Positions 20,125 through 30,833 of a stretch of 64,000 bases of DNA are shown one piece after another (position 1 is the first letter of the stretch; each line of letters opens with the position of its first letter). Source of the DNA: Acetobacter pasteurianus subsp. pasteurianus LMG 1262 = NBRC 106471. Its GTDB lineage: Bacteria; Pseudomonadota; Alphaproteobacteria; Acetobacterales; Acetobacteraceae. The position numbers and the translations under genes are program-made. The stretch is taken from positions 1 through 64,000 of the forward strand of contig NZ_CADO01000016.1 in NCBI RefSeq assembly GCF_000285275.1. The letters run 5' to 3'. The notes beneath the pieces were generated by a model that was given only the letters and a program-made list of their open reading frames with translations, did no database searches and was not told the DNA's origin.

Positions 20125-21269
20125 GTTCACGTACTATCGTCATTGCCGCAGGCGGCACTGGCGGACACTTCTTCCCGGCTGAAGCTCTGGCAGATACATT
20201 GGCAGAACGCGGCCACCACCTTGTGCTCATGACAGATGGGCGTGCTGGCAAGCGTGAAAGCGGTGTGTTTGCCCGTGGCCCGCAATATGTTCTCAGCGGG
20301 GCTGGGGTGGCTGGGCGTGGGCCAATACGTGCCATTCGTGCAGGCCTTACCCTGTTGGCAAGCGCATGGAAGGCGCGTTCCATTCTCCAACAAATCAAAC
20401 CTGATGTTGTGGTGGGGTTTGGGGGCTATCCTTCCGTACCGCCTTTGTTGGGGGCACGGCTTATCGGGCGTGAGCACCCTGCCCTGATTATTCATGAAGG
20501 TAATGCCGTATTGGGTAAGGCCAATGCTGTGCTTTCCCGTTTTGCGGACGTTATTGCCACGTCTTTCCCCTCCGTTGCCAAACTGCCCATTGGTGCGCGT
20601 ACCGTGTTTACAGGTATGCCCGTGCGCCCCGCCATTGCCGCCCTTGCGGGTGAAGGATGGGTGCCGCCAACTGATCATATCAATCTGCTGGTATGGGGTG
20701 GCTCACTGGGCGCGCGCATTTTCTCTCAGGTTGTACCTGCGGCCATAGCCAAACTGCCGGAGGGCTTGCGCCAGCGTATTCGCATTACGCAACAGGCACG
20801 GCAAGATGATCTGGATGCCGTGCGTGCAGCCTATACCGAAATGGGTGTGCAGGCACGCGTTGAATCCTTCCTGCAGGATGTGCCCGAACTTCTAGCCTCC
20901 GCCCATCTGGTTATTGGCCGTGCTGGCGGATCTTCCGTGGCCGAAATTACAACGGCAGGCCGTCCATCCATTCTGGTGCCTTTGCCCATTGCCGCCAGCG
21001 ATGAGCAGACAGAAAACGCCCGCGCCATTACCAATGCTGGAGCAGGCTGGATGATCCGCCAGCCAGACTTCACCTCTGCGGCCCTTGCCAGCCGCCTGAA
21101 TGATCTTTTCACCGCGCCGGATGAACTGGCACAGGCAGCCCAAGCCGCTGCCACGCTTGCCCGCCCGGATGCAGCCCTCCGCCTGGCCGATATAGTAGAA
21201 GAATGCTTCACTCCTTCCCCTGCACCCGCCCATCCGACGACCTCCAACGAGACGGAGACACGCGCATGA
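20121..21269 (+). CDS. murG: UDP-GlcNAc:lipid I GlcNAc transferase
   Basis: This 382-residue GT28 enzyme converts lipid I to lipid II on the inner face of the membrane. The N-terminal glycine loop GGTGGH is at 11-16, with [15 protein letters not shown] and [11 protein letters not shown] after it. The donor-binding [11 protein letters not shown] region and a C-terminal [10 protein letters not shown]-like stretch ([14 protein letters not shown]) follow. The ATG at 20121 was preferred to the one at 20109 because it gives the ATGA coupling typical of this cluster and a normal MurG N-terminus. Confidence 0.95.
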   Translation: MSSRTIVIAAGGTGGHFFPAEALADTLAERGHHLVLMTDGRAGKRESGVFARGPQYVLSGAGVAGRGPIRAIRAGLTLLASAWKARSILQQIKPDVVVGFGGYPSVPPLLGARLIGREHPALIIHEGNAVLGKANAVLSRFADVIATSFPSVAKLPIGARTVFTGMPVRPAIAALAGEGWVPPTDHINLLVWGGSLGARIFSQVVPAAIAKLPEGLRQRIRITQQARQDDLDAVRAAYTEMGVQARVESFLQDVPELLASAHLVIGRAGGSSVAEITTAGRPSILVPLPIAASDEQTENARAITNAGAGWMIRQPDFTSAALASRLNDLFTAPDELAQAAQAAATLARPDAALRLADIVEECFTPSPAPAHPTTSNETETRA

Positions 21270-22699
21270 GAGCCCTCCCCCTTTCCATCGGAACCATCCA
21301 TTTTGTCGGCATTGGCGGCATTGGCATGTCCGGCATTGCGGAGGTGCTGTGCCTGTTGGGCTATTCTGTTCAAGGGTCGGATATTGCAGAAAATGCCAAT
21401 GTAAAACGCCTGCGGGCTGCGGGTATTCCCGTAACCATTGGCCATAAGGCCGAAAATCTGGGTGATGCACAGGTAGTGGTTATTTCCACGGCTGTTAAGC
21501 GCGACAACCCGGAAGTTGTGGCCGCACGCGCCAAGCTGATTCCGGTTGTGCGCCGGGCAGAAATGCTGGCGGAACTCATGCGCCTGCGCTGGTCTGTTGC
21601 TGTGGGCGGCACGCACGGCAAAACCACCACCACCAGCCTTGTGGCTGCGGTGCTGGAAGCTGCCAAGCTGGACCCAACCGTGATTAACGGCGGCATTATT
21701 GAAGCCTACGGCACCAATACCCGCATGGGTAAGGGAGACTGGATGGTGGTTGAGGCAGATGAGAGCGATGGCTCCTTCCTGCGCCTGCCTTCCGTGATTT
21801 CCGTGGTGACCAACATGGACCCGGAACATCTGGATCACTGGGGCTCCCCCGAAGCCATGGAAGCTGCTTACGATCAGTTTGTCTCCAACGTGCCATTTTA
21901 CGGGTTTGCCGTGCTGTGTATCGATCACCCAGCCGTGCAGCAGATGATCCCGCGCCTGTCTGACCACCGGATTGTCACCTATGGGTTCTCACCGCAGGCC
22001 GATGTGCGCGCAGAAAAACTGATTACCGATAAACTGGGTGCCACGTTTGAAGTGACGCTAACAGACCGCGTAAGCCGCCGCACCCGCAAAGCTGGCCCCT
22101 TCCGCCTGCCCATGCTGGGCTCTCATAACGTGCAAAACGCTCTGGCCGCTATTGCTGTGGCAACGGAAATGGACATCAGCGATGATGTTATCCGTTCCGG
22201 TTTGGCCAGCTTCCGTGGTGTCAAACGCCGCTTTACCCGCACGGGGGAAGCCGGTGGCATTACGGTGATTGATGATTACGGCCATCACCCTGTTGAAATT
22301 GCAGCCGTGCTCAAAGCAGCCAGACAAGCTGGGGCCAACCACGTTATTGCCGTTATGCAGCCGCACCGCTATTCGCGCCTGAAAATCCTGTTCTCAGATT
22401 TCTGCGCCTGCATGAATGATGCAGATACCGTGATTGTGTCTGATGTTTACGCTGCGGGTGAAGACCCATTGCCCGATGCGAGCCGTGATAAGCTGATTGA
22501 AGGCCTGCGTGAACGTGGGCACCGCTCTGTGGTGCCGCTTTCCAGCCCAGACCATCTGGCAGAAATGATCAACGCCATTGCCAAGCCGGGTGATTACGTT
22601 GTGTGCCTTGGTGCAGGTACCATCACCAACTGGGCACAGGCTTTGCCTGCACAGCTTGCAGCCCTGCAGGCTGAAGATAAGAGTGGCAACGCGGCATGA
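21266..22699 (+). CDS. murC: UDP-N-acetylmuramate--L-alanine ligase
   Basis: This 477-residue ligase adds L-alanine to UDP-MurNAc. The N-terminal UDP-binding motif [12 protein letters not shown] is at about 15-26, the ATP motif GTHGKTT at 115-121. [10 protein letters not shown] and [11 protein letters not shown] are conserved MurC segments. The start at 21266 overlaps the murG stop as ATGA; the longer frame from 21203 lies inside murG. It overlaps murB by four bases. Confidence 0.97.
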   Translation: MRALPLSIGTIHFVGIGGIGMSGIAEVLCLLGYSVQGSDIAENANVKRLRAAGIPVTIGHKAENLGDAQVVVISTAVKRDNPEVVAARAKLIPVVRRAEMLAELMRLRWSVAVGGTHGKTTTTSLVAAVLEAAKLDPTVINGGIIEAYGTNTRMGKGDWMVVEADESDGSFLRLPSVISVVTNMDPEHLDHWGSPEAMEAAYDQFVSNVPFYGFAVLCIDHPAVQQMIPRLSDHRIVTYGFSPQADVRAEKLITDKLGATFEVTLTDRVSRRTRKAGPFRLPMLGSHNVQNALAAIAVATEMDISDDVIRSGLASFRGVKRRFTRTGEAGGITVIDDYGHHPVEIAAVLKAARQAGANHVIAVMQPHRYSRLKILFSDFCACMNDADTVIVSDVYAAGEDPLPDASRDKLIEGLRERGHRSVVPLSSPDHLAEMINAIAKPGDYVVCLGAGTITNWAQALPAQLAALQAEDKSGNAA

Positions 22700-23640
22700 A
22701 CAATCCGGCCTCCATGCAGGATATGGTCAAGCACGCCTTTGCCAATATGCGCGGAAGGCTGACACCACAGGCACCTCTTGGCCCACGCACATGGTTTCGG
22801 GTTGGTGGAGCAGCGGAATGGCTGTTTCAGCCTGCCGATGCCGAAGATCTGGCTGGTGTTCTGCAGCGTCTCTCCCCCGAACTGCCCATAACGGCTTTGG
22901 GGGCTTGCTCTAATGTCATCATCCGTGATGGTGGGTTGGAAGGCGTTGTTGTCCGTATGGCCCGTGGCTTTGCTGACATTACGGTAGAAGCTGACGGCAT
23001 TATAGCTGGCTGCGCCTGTCTGGATGCCACAGTGGCCGAACATGCTGCTCAGGCTGGGCTTTCTGGGCTGGAATTTCTGGCCGGCATTCCCGGCTCCATC
23101 GGCGGTGCCGTGCGTATGAACGCTGGCGCTTATGGCTCAGACATCGCCAATGTTCTGGATTGGGCCGAAATTATTACCCGTGATGGCAGCCTTATCCGGC
23201 TGGATAACGCTGCCCTGCGGTTTGGCTATCGTCGCTCCGGCCTGCCGGAAGGCGCATTTGTTATTCGCGCACGTTTGCGTGGCACACCTGCAAACCCGCA
23301 AGATGTTGCCAACCGCATTGCAGAAGTACGCGCTGCGCGTGAACTTTCTCAGCCTGTACGCGCACGCACGGGGGGCTCCACCTTCCGTAACCCGGATGCA
23401 GAAACATCTTCCCGCAAAGCGTGGGAACTGATTGATGCCGCAGGGTGCCGTGGGCTGCGCCGTGGAGATGCACAGGTGAGCGAAAAACACTGCAACTTCC
23501 TCATCAATCTGGGCAATGCCACAGCGGCAGACCTGGAAGGTTTGGGGGAAGACGTGCGCACACGTGTTGCCCAGAACTCCGGCGTTTCCCTGCACTGGGA
23601 AATCAAGCGACTAGGTAAGACGGAGGCATCTTCCCAATGA
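22696..23640 (+). CDS. murB: UDP-N-acetylenolpyruvoylglucosamine reductase
   Basis: This 314-residue FAD enzyme reduces enolpyruvyl-UDP-GlcNAc to UDP-MurNAc with NADPH. It shows [15 protein letters not shown], the FAD-binding [32 protein letters not shown], and near the C-terminus GGSTFRNPD and [13 protein letters not shown]. This is the shorter type II MurB form. It overlaps murC and ddl by four bases each. Confidence 0.96.
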   Translation: MNNPASMQDMVKHAFANMRGRLTPQAPLGPRTWFRVGGAAEWLFQPADAEDLAGVLQRLSPELPITALGACSNVIIRDGGLEGVVVRMARGFADITVEADGIIAGCACLDATVAEHAAQAGLSGLEFLAGIPGSIGGAVRMNAGAYGSDIANVLDWAEIITRDGSLIRLDNAALRFGYRRSGLPEGAFVIRARLRGTPANPQDVANRIAEVRAARELSQPVRARTGGSTFRNPDAETSSRKAWELIDAAGCRGLRRGDAQVSEKHCNFLINLGNATAADLEGLGEDVRTRVAQNSGVSLHWEIKRLGKTEASSQ

Positions 23641-24575
23641 ATGCACCAAAACGCGTAACCGTGCTGATGGGTGGCATGTCCTCCGAACGGGTGGTCAGCC
23701 TTTCATCCGGTCAAGGCGTGGCGGAAGCCCTGCGCAGCAAAGGGTATGATGTCTGCACGCTGGATGCTCAAGCTGATCTGGCCACGTTGGTTGAAGCGCT
23801 GAACACTCAAAAACCGGATGTGGTGTTTAACGCCCTGCATGGTCGTTTTGGTGAGGATGGCTGTATTCAGGGCATACTGGACTGGATGGGTATTCCCTAC
23901 ACCCATTCGGGCATTCGGGCCTCTGCCACTGCTATGGATAAAGCCGCTGCCCGCGCCATTTTTCAAACAGCCGGGCTGCCCGTGGCAGAAGGCATGGTGG
24001 TAGATATTGCCACCCTTGCTCATGCAGACCCCCTGCCTACACCTTACGTGGTGAAGCCGCTTAATGAAGGCTCTTCCGTTGGGGTTTCCATTGTGCGTAC
24101 GGGGTCCAACACACGCGCTGATATTGTTAAAAACTGGACTTACGGTCCGCAGGCACTTGTAGAAGCCTTTATTCCCGGCCGTGAAATTACCGTAGGTGTT
24201 ATGGGTGATCGGGCGCTCACCATTACGGATATTACCCCTACCGGCACCGGGCATGATTTTTACGACTATGATTCCAAATATCAGGTCGGCGGCTCTGCCC
24301 ATGTTCTGCCTGCACAAATTGATGCCGCCAGCGCCAAACTTGCTCTGGAAGTTGCCGTCAAAGCGCATCAGGCATTGGGGTGTTCTGGCGCATCGCGCTC
24401 TGACTTTCGGTTGGATGATACCAACCCGGATCAGCCACACCTTATTCTGCTGGAGGTCAACACGCAGCCGGGTATGACGGCCACATCCCTGCTGCCCGAA
24501 CAGGCCGCCTATTGTGGTATCAGCTACCCCGAACTTTGCGCGTGGTTGGTTGAACAGGCTACCTGCCGGCAATGA
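23637..24575 (+). CDS. ddl: D-alanine--D-alanine ligase
   Basis: This 312-residue ATP-grasp enzyme makes D-Ala-D-Ala for MurF. It begins with VTVLMGGMSSERVVSLSSG, has NALHGRFGEDGCIQGILD, the ATP-grasp lysine region VVKPLNEGSSVGVSIV, and the C-terminal metal site LEVNTQPGMT with SLLPEQAA. The length is normal. It overlaps murB and ftsQ by four bases each. Confidence 0.96.
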   Translation: MNAPKRVTVLMGGMSSERVVSLSSGQGVAEALRSKGYDVCTLDAQADLATLVEALNTQKPDVVFNALHGRFGEDGCIQGILDWMGIPYTHSGIRASATAMDKAAARAIFQTAGLPVAEGMVVDIATLAHADPLPTPYVVKPLNEGSSVGVSIVRTGSNTRADIVKNWTYGPQALVEAFIPGREITVGVMGDRALTITDITPTGTGHDFYDYDSKYQVGGSAHVLPAQIDAASAKLALEVAVKAHQALGCSGASRSDFRLDDTNPDQPHLILLEVNTQPGMTATSLLPEQAAYCGISYPELCAWLVEQATCRQ

Positions 24576-25534
24576 GGGTTCCCCCATCTCCTGCTGACAG
24601 GCCCTCTCGCATCGGGCTTTTTCTCAGGCGGCAAAAACGCCTGCTGCGTCCTATCGCCGGCCTGCTGTTTCTTGCCGGGCTGGGTAGTGCTGGATATGTC
24701 AGCCTGAAAATCCCTGCGGTGCAGGAACAACTGGCCCCTTTGCGGGATAAGTTGCTGGGCACCTCTACCCTGCGCGTCACCAGTATTCATATTGACGGTG
24801 CTCAGCTCACCAGTGAGCAAAGCATTCGTGATGCGTTGGGTGTGGAAGTCGGAGACCCTGTGCTGGACTTTAGTGTTTCCGATGCGCGGGAAAAGCTGGA
24901 TAATCTGCCGTTTGTTGACCACGTTACCATAGAACGCCATCTCTCTGGCGAAATTGACGTGCATATTACAGAACGCCTGCCCTATGCTGTCTGGCAGCAT
25001 CAAGGGCATTTTGAGCTGATAGACAAGCAAGGCAACCGCGTGCCAGACCAAGGCATGACAGGTAAGGATGCAGAGGCCTTTACCAAACTGCCATTGGTGG
25101 TCGGTGATGGCGCCAATACATCCGCAGCCAGCCTGATTGATATTCTGGCACAAGAACCAGATGTTAAAGCCCATGTTACGGCTGCTGTACGTGTAAGTGA
25201 CAGGCGGTGGAATCTGACATTACGCGATGGCGCGACTGTGCTGCTGCCAGAAGGCGAGGAAGCACCGGCCATTCATAGGCTGGCAAAAATCAACGCCACA
25301 ACGCGGCTGCTGGATCGGCCTGTGCTACTGATAGATATGCGTTTGCCTGACCGGTTAACCATCAAGGAAAAACCGCCTGCACCTCCCCCTCCATCGGAGG
25401 CAGGAAATACCACACAAGATACGTCAGCCCCTGCTCCGCACAAGGCTGACACGCCCAAACCGGTCTCGCATCCTGTGCATCCTGCATCTAAAGAAGCAAA
25501 AAAAGATAACCCGGAGGAAAACCCAGATGAGTGA
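24572..25534 (+). CDS. ftsQ: Cell division protein FtsQ
   Basis: This 320-residue divisome protein has a basic cytoplasmic N-terminus, one membrane segment at about 25-45 and a periplasmic POTRA domain (about 65-135, with VTSIHIDGAQLTSEQSIRDA). A beta domain follows with VTERLPYAVWQH-like sequence (ITERLPYAVWQ). The last ~55 residues are Pro/Lys/Ala-rich and probably disordered. It overlaps ddl by four bases and ftsA by eight. Confidence 0.93.
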   Translation: MRVPPSPADRPSRIGLFLRRQKRLLRPIAGLLFLAGLGSAGYVSLKIPAVQEQLAPLRDKLLGTSTLRVTSIHIDGAQLTSEQSIRDALGVEVGDPVLDFSVSDAREKLDNLPFVDHVTIERHLSGEIDVHITERLPYAVWQHQGHFELIDKQGNRVPDQGMTGKDAEAFTKLPLVVGDGANTSAASLIDILAQEPDVKAHVTAAVRVSDRRWNLTLRDGATVLLPEGEEAPAIHRLAKINATTRLLDRPVLLIDMRLPDRLTIKEKPPAPPPPSEAGNTTQDTSAPAPHKADTPKPVSHPVHPASKEAKKDNPEENPDE

Positions 25535-26963
25535 CCCCACGCGTTCACCCGCTTCCTCTGGATTCAGCCTTTCTGATCGGCTGCATAAAAAGCGCACAAC
25601 AGCAGCAACCGGTTCTTCCTTGCTGATGAGTGGCGGGGAAAGTTCCCTCCCCTTACCGCCCAGCGAGAAAAACAAGCGGCCACACACATGGCGCAACGGC
25701 TACACGGCGGTTTTGGATATTGGTTCTACCAAAATCACCTGCCTGATTGGCAAAGGTGAGCCCAACGGCAATTTGCGTGTGGTTGGTTACGGCTGGCGGC
25801 GTTCTGCCGGTGTGCGTAATGGCGCCATTACAGAACTGCAGGAAGCGGAAGCCGCCATTCGCGCTACCGTTGGGCAAGCCGAAACCATGGCAGAGCGTCC
25901 CATTGATAAGGTAGTGGTGAACCTTTCATGCGGGCATCCGGCCAGCCGTCTGTTTAACGTGCGCTGGCCCATTGGCGGACGTGTGGTTACAGAAGCAGAT
26001 ATCCGGCGCGTGGTTACGGAAGGGCGTATTCAGGCCACCGTTCAGGGGCGTGAAGTTATTCATACGCTGCCCATAGATTTTACCGTGGATGACACAGAAG
26101 GTGTTTCAGACCCACGGGGCCATCTGTGCGAAACGCTGAAGGCACGCCTGCACATTATAGATGCAGCCACAACAGCACTGATGAATCTGGAAACCGTACT
26201 CAGCCGTGCAGAACTAAAAATGGAAGCGTTGGTTTCCTCCCCTCTCGCATCTGGCCTTTCCGTGCTGGATGCGGATGAGCGAGACCTCGGCACCACCGTA
26301 GTGGATATGGGGGGTGGCACCACATCTCTGGCTGTGTTTGGTGAAGGACAAATTCTGCATACGGCGCAGATTGGTGTGGGCGGGCTGCATGTTACGCGTG
26401 ATATTGCCCGCGGCCTCAGCACCTCTTTGGAAAATGCCGAACGCCTGAAAACCTTTTACGGCAGTGCCGATCTGGCATCCGATGTGGAAGACGAAATTCT
26501 CACCGTTGAACTTTTGGGCAACGATGTACCGCATTTTGAGCAGGTTTCTCGCGCGCAGCTCGGCCATATCATCCGCCCACGTGTGGAAGAAACGCTGGAA
26601 CTGGTGCGTGAAAAACTGGATGGCGCAGGCCTTGGCACAGCAGCCAGTGGGCGCATTGTGTTAACTGGCGGTGCATCCTTGCTGGATGGCATTCGCCCCA
26701 TGGCAGAGCGCATACTTGGCATGCCAGTAAGTTCCGGCCGCCCATCTGGAGCAGGTTTTACGCGCTCTGTGCGCCTTGGTCGGCCCAAGCATATTATTGG
26801 TTTGCCTGAAAATACTGCTGCGGCCGCAGGCTTTGCAACTGCTGCCGGGTTGCTGTGCTGGGCAGCCAGCGCAGAACGTCCTTTTGGTGACGTAGAGTTT
26901 CGGGAAGCAGCCCCTACCGGTTTTTTACAAAAACTCGTCGCTTTTATTCGAGAGAGGGTTTGA
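25527..26963 (+). CDS. ftsA: Cell division protein FtsA
   Basis: This 478-residue actin-like protein anchors FtsZ to the membrane. The ATPase core begins at about residue 59 (GYTAVLDIGSTKITCLIGK), has the phosphate-2 loop TTVVDMGGGTTSLAVF, the adenosine motif LTGGASLLDG, and ends with an amphipathic membrane-targeting helix (FLQKLVAFIRERV). About 50 Ser/Pro-rich residues precede the core. The start at 25527 has the strong site GGAGGA, so the extension seems genuine. It overlaps ftsQ by eight bases. Confidence 0.95.
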   Translation: MSDPTRSPASSGFSLSDRLHKKRTTAATGSSLLMSGGESSLPLPPSEKNKRPHTWRNGYTAVLDIGSTKITCLIGKGEPNGNLRVVGYGWRRSAGVRNGAITELQEAEAAIRATVGQAETMAERPIDKVVVNLSCGHPASRLFNVRWPIGGRVVTEADIRRVVTEGRIQATVQGREVIHTLPIDFTVDDTEGVSDPRGHLCETLKARLHIIDAATTALMNLETVLSRAELKMEALVSSPLASGLSVLDADERDLGTTVVDMGGGTTSLAVFGEGQILHTAQIGVGGLHVTRDIARGLSTSLENAERLKTFYGSADLASDVEDEILTVELLGNDVPHFEQVSRAQLGHIIRPRVEETLELVREKLDGAGLGTAASGRIVLTGGASLLDGIRPMAERILGMPVSSGRPSGAGFTRSVRLGRPKHIIGLPENTAAAAGFATAAGLLCWAASAERPFGDVEFREAAPTGFLQKLVAFIRERV

Positions 26964-27049
26964 TTTAGCTAACAAATTCTTGGTAATCTGAGCGTAATCT
27001 TATTTCTCTAAGCATATACCGGTAAGCTGCAGCCGTTCGGGAGACACAC

Positions 27050-28564
27050 ATGACACTCAACCTGACCGTTCCACCCCAAACACATGCTGATTTTTCCCCA
27101 AAAATCACAGTCATTGGTGTTGGCGGTGGGGGAACGAACGCAGTTGACAACATGATTGCGTCCAACCTGCAGGGTGTTGACTTTGTTGTTGCCAACACAG
27201 ATGCCCAGAGCCTTGAAAAAAGTCTGGCAGATAGCCGAATCCAGCTTGGCCCACACCTCACCCACGGCTTGGGTGCCGGCGCAAAGCCAGAAGTAGGCCG
27301 CGCTGCGGCAGAAGAAGCTGCAGATGAAATTGCCCGGTATCTAGATGGCGCTCACATGGTTTTTATCACCACCGGCATGGGTGGTGGTACGGGCACAGGG
27401 GCAGCCCCTGTTATCGCCCGCATGGCGCGTGAGCGGAATATTCTGACCATCGGCGTTGTCAGTAAGCCTTTCGCTTACGAAGGCAAACGCCGCGGGCGCG
27501 TTGCAGATGAAGGGATCAAGGAACTTCAGCAGTATGTTGATACGCTGATTGTTATTCCCAACCAGAACCTTTTCCGTATTGCCAACGAACGCACCACCCT
27601 GCGCGAAGCCTATCAACTGGCTGACCAAGTGCTCAACATGGGCGTGCGCGGCGTAACCGACCTGATGATGGACCGCGGTTACGTTAATCTGGATTTTGCC
27701 GATATCCGCAGCGTTATGGCTGAAATGGGCAAGGCCATGATGGGTACGGGTGAAGGTGAAGGTGAAAACCGCGCCGTAGAAGCTGCCGAAGCCGCTATTT
27801 CCAACCCGCTGCTTGAAGACACCTGCATGTCCACCGCAAAGGGCCTGCTGGTGAACGTAACCGGTGGCGAAGACATGACCTTCTTTGAAGCAGAAGAAGC
27901 GTTTAACCGCGTCTGCCGCGAAGTGCCTGAAGATGCGAACATGATCTTCGGGACCGTTATTGATGAAAAGATGAGCGGTCGTATCCGTGTCTCCGTGGTG
28001 GCCACGGGCATTGATATGCCTTCCGATTCGGCAGATCGCCCCCATCTGGTAGCGGTTGAAGGTGAAGCTCAGGCCGAACAGCCACAGGCTGCTGTTGGTG
28101 GTGCCGCGGCACCCGTTCCTGCTGCTGCCCCTGTTCCGCCCACAACAACGCAGGCTGCTCCTTCCGCGCAGGCCACGGCTGCACCCCAGCATGCTCAGGT
28201 TTTTCAGCCTGCTGGCGCCAATAATGTTTCTGCACCACCTGCGCATACGGTGCCGGTGCAGGCCGCTCCTGCTGCCGCACCTAGCCAGCCTCAGCAGTTG
28301 CGCCCGGCTGTATCCCCTCGCGCTGGTCTGTTTACAGAAACACCACGCCAACCTTCAGCTGCTCCCCAGCAGCAGGAAGCCCCAGCACACCGTAGCCTTT
28401 TTGGCCGCGTAACCGGTGCGTTCCGTCGCAATGGAGCAGATGCAACCCGGCAGGAACCAAACGCTCAGTCACGCCCCACCATCAGCCAGGCTGATCAGGG
28501 ATCTGGCCTGCGTTCTGGTGAAGGGGATTCCGGTCTGGAAATTCCAACCTTCCTGCGCCGTTAA
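27050..28564 (+). CDS. ftsZ: Cell division GTPase FtsZ
   Basis: This 504-residue tubulin-like GTPase forms the division ring. It has the GTP-binding loop [12 protein letters not shown] (24-35), the tubulin signature GGGTGTG at 111-117, and [12 protein letters not shown]. After about residue 325 comes a ~150-residue linker rich in Ala, Pro and Gln, then the conserved C-terminal peptide LEIPTFLRR that binds FtsA. The linker is long, as in other alphaproteobacteria. CGGGAG precedes the start. The 86-base gap after ftsA probably holds an extra promoter, but none is obvious. Confidence 0.98.
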   Translation: MTLNLTVPPQTHADFSPKITVIGVGGGGTNAVDNMIASNLQGVDFVVANTDAQSLEKSLADSRIQLGPHLTHGLGAGAKPEVGRAAAEEAADEIARYLDGAHMVFITTGMGGGTGTGAAPVIARMARERNILTIGVVSKPFAYEGKRRGRVADEGIKELQQYVDTLIVIPNQNLFRIANERTTLREAYQLADQVLNMGVRGVTDLMMDRGYVNLDFADIRSVMAEMGKAMMGTGEGEGENRAVEAAEAAISNPLLEDTCMSTAKGLLVNVTGGEDMTFFEAEEAFNRVCREVPEDANMIFGTVIDEKMSGRIRVSVVATGIDMPSDSADRPHLVAVEGEAQAEQPQAAVGGAAAPVPAAAPVPPTTTQAAPSAQATAAPQHAQVFQPAGANNVSAPPAHTVPVQAAPAAAPSQPQQLRPAVSPRAGLFTETPRQPSAAPQQQEAPAHRSLFGRVTGAFRRNGADATRQEPNAQSRPTISQADQGSGLRSGEGDSGLEIPTFLRR

Positions 28565-28586
28565 TTTTTTACACTTTACTCTATAG

Positions 28587-28619
28587 ATGCGTCGCCTTTC
28601 ACAAGGCGGCGCATTTTTT
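28587..28619 (+). terminator. Strong intrinsic terminator after ftsZ
   Basis: ATGCGTCGCCTT (28587-28598) pairs with AAGGCGGCGCAT (28603-28614), twelve positions with one mismatch and a four-base loop, followed by TTTTT. It closes the dcw cluster and separates ftsZ from lpxC. Confidence 0.93.
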
Positions 28620-28717
28620 ATGTAATAGATGGCAATAATCGTTGACTGGCTTCAACCAGAAACAGGCTTTAGCGTTGTCATAACTTTCTATCTACGCAAG
28701 CATAGGATGCACAGATA

Positions 28718-29698
28718 ATGGACGGTCTGCTAAGGGAGCCACTCCTGTATTCCGATATTGTAGAAAGCCCAGCATCTTTTATGCGTTCTGTAAGGAAAAC
28801 TCCGTCCGCTTTGCAGCACACCCTTCGCCATGCCATTTCATGCACCGGCACGGGGCTGCATACGGGGCAATCCATTCGGATGAGCTTGCATCCTGCTCCT
28901 GCCGGGCATGGTATTGTGTTCCAGCGCACAGATCTGCCCAACGCGGCCCCTATTACTGCGCATTACGATAATGTTGTGGAAACACGGCTGAGCACCGTTT
29001 TGGGTGAGGCCCAACGCCCAGAAAACCGCGTGGCTACGGTTGAGCATCTTATGGCAGCCTTGAACGGCTGCGGCGTAGATAACGTGCTTGTTTTGATTGA
29101 CGGCCCAGAAACTCCGGTTTTTGATGGCTCCGCCGCCGATTTTGTATTTCTGCTGGATTGTGCCGGGCGGAAAGCACAGGATGCGCCACGCCGTTTTATT
29201 GAAGTCTGCAAACCCATTCGCATTTGCCATAATGATTCATGGGCCGAGCTTCACCCTACAGCAGGCCACCACCTCCATCTTTCCCTGAGTATTGATTTTC
29301 CGGCAAAAGCCATTGGCCAGCAAAGCTATAGCGCCGAGCTTACGCCGTGGTCTTTCCGCCATGAGCTGGCAAATAGCCGCACCTTCACCCTTAAAGCAGA
29401 AATTGAAGCCCTTCATCGTGCCGGGCTGGCACGTGGTGGTTCGCTCGATAATGCCATTGTGGTGGATGATGACCATATTCTAAACCCCTCTGGCCTTCGC
29501 AAGCCGGATGAATTCATTCGCCATAAAGTTATGGATGCGGTGGGGGATCTCTACCTTGCCGGTGGTGTATTGTTGGGTGAGTTCCGTGGCCACAGGTCTG
29601 GCCATGCATTGAACAATCAGGTTCTGCGGGCTCTTTTTGCAGATCAGAATGCGTGGCGCGATATCATCACATCCCTGCCCGCAGCGTCTGCTGCCTGA
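28718..29698 (+). CDS. lpxC: UDP-3-O-acyl-N-acetylglucosamine deacetylase
   Basis: This 326-residue zinc enzyme performs the committed step of lipid A synthesis. TGLHTGQ marks the N-terminal fold. The zinc ligands are His110 (VEHLMAAL), His269 and Asp273 (HKVMDAVGD), and the catalytic His296 lies in HRSGHALNN. The length is a little above average because of about 25 extra N-terminal residues; the in-frame ATG at 28781 is a possible alternative start, though AGGA supports the first. It follows the ftsZ terminator, the usual place. Confidence 0.95.
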   Translation: MDGLLREPLLYSDIVESPASFMRSVRKTPSALQHTLRHAISCTGTGLHTGQSIRMSLHPAPAGHGIVFQRTDLPNAAPITAHYDNVVETRLSTVLGEAQRPENRVATVEHLMAALNGCGVDNVLVLIDGPETPVFDGSAADFVFLLDCAGRKAQDAPRRFIEVCKPIRICHNDSWAELHPTAGHHLHLSLSIDFPAKAIGQQSYSAELTPWSFRHELANSRTFTLKAEIEALHRAGLARGGSLDNAIVVDDDHILNPSGLRKPDEFIRHKVMDAVGDLYLAGGVLLGEFRGHRSGHALNNQVLRALFADQNAWRDIITSLPAASAA

Positions 29699-29794
29699 TG
29701 CCTTTTTGGCGCAATAACGAATCAATAGCTGTTTCATTGCTTTTCTTGCGCAGTGGGCATGCTATAAGATGCCGTCTCTAAATGAAGAGCCGGT

Positions 29795-30832
29795 ATGTCT
29801 GATATTTGCATTAAACCACAGTTGCTTCGCCACGTTCTGCCCCGCGTGCTTTCAGTTGCCCTGCTGACGAGCTTGGCAGGCTGTGGCTTGTTTAATGAAA
29901 ACAAGAAGCTTCCGCCGGCTCCCAAAATTGCTGCGCCTGAAACGCTTTATAATAACGGCATTGATGCCCTGCGTACCAGGCGCTACGCCCTTGCGGCTTC
30001 AGAGTTTGAAACGCTTCAGCAGAATTATCCCTATTCTGGTTACATCGCGAACGCCCAGCTTATGGAAGGCTACGCGTATTACCTGAAAGGGAAATACCCA
30101 CAAGCCGTGCAGCAGCTTAACCGCTTTATTAGCCTGCACCCCACCAGTTCGGATTCAGCTTACGCCTATTACCTGCGCGCATTGTGCTTTTATGAGCAGA
30201 TTGCAGACGTACAGCGTGATCAGCAAGGCACCGCAGAATCCATGGATGCGCTGGAAGAAGTGATTACTCGCTTTCCGCAGTCCAAATACGCACGTGATGC
30301 GCAGCTGAAGATTGACCTTTGCCGAGATCATCTGGCCGGTAAGGAAATGCTGGTTGGCCGCTATTATCAGCGTGAAAAAAACTACGAAGGTGCGATCAAC
30401 CGTTACCAGCGTGTGGTGCAGGATTTCCAGACCACCAACCACGTGCCCGAAGCCTTGGAGCGCATGGTGGAAGTGTATCTGGATCTGGGCCTAACGGATC
30501 AGGCGCGTAAATCTGCCATTGTGCTGGGTTACAATTACCCCGGCAGCAAATGGTATCGTTATGCTTATGATAACCTCCACCGTTATCATTTGCTGACAGA
30601 TAAGTTCCCTATTCCCGGTAAAATTGTTTCTGCATCTGACATGCCAAAAGATGCAGAACCCGGAACGGCTGGCGCCAAAAAAGGCACAGCTATGGAACCA
30701 GATGCTCTGGCAACAGATACGCGGAATGAAAACACGCAGCCACAGGCCATGCCTATCAAGGCAGCACCTGTGACGCCCGTAAAAGCTGAACCTACGGCTC
30801 CGGCTGATTCTGCAAGCTCACCAGCAAAATAA
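29795..30832 (+). CDS. bamD: Outer membrane assembly lipoprotein BamD
   Basis: This 345-residue lipoprotein is part of the BAM complex. A lipobox LAGC places the lipidated cysteine at residue 30. TPR-like helical repeats follow from about residue 50, including YNNGIDALRTRRYALAASEF and AQLMEGYAYYLKGKYPQAV. The last ~80 residues are a Pro/Ala/Lys-rich tail not found in the shorter BamD proteins. An extended -10 (TGCTATAAG, about 29760-29768) lies shortly upstream. recN follows. Confidence 0.93.
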   Translation: MSDICIKPQLLRHVLPRVLSVALLTSLAGCGLFNENKKLPPAPKIAAPETLYNNGIDALRTRRYALAASEFETLQQNYPYSGYIANAQLMEGYAYYLKGKYPQAVQQLNRFISLHPTSSDSAYAYYLRALCFYEQIADVQRDQQGTAESMDALEEVITRFPQSKYARDAQLKIDLCRDHLAGKEMLVGRYYQREKNYEGAINRYQRVVQDFQTTNHVPEALERMVEVYLDLGLTDQARKSAIVLGYNYPGSKWYRYAYDNLHRYHLLTDKFPIPGKIVSASDMPKDAEPGTAGAKKGTAMEPDALATDTRNENTQPQAMPIKAAPVTPVKAEPTAPADSASSPAK

Positions 30833-30833
30833 A

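Noticed and set aside
20831-21967. 378-residue ORF antisense to murG and murC
   Set aside because: It crosses two clear genes, has no family motifs, and results from codon bias in GC-rich third positions.
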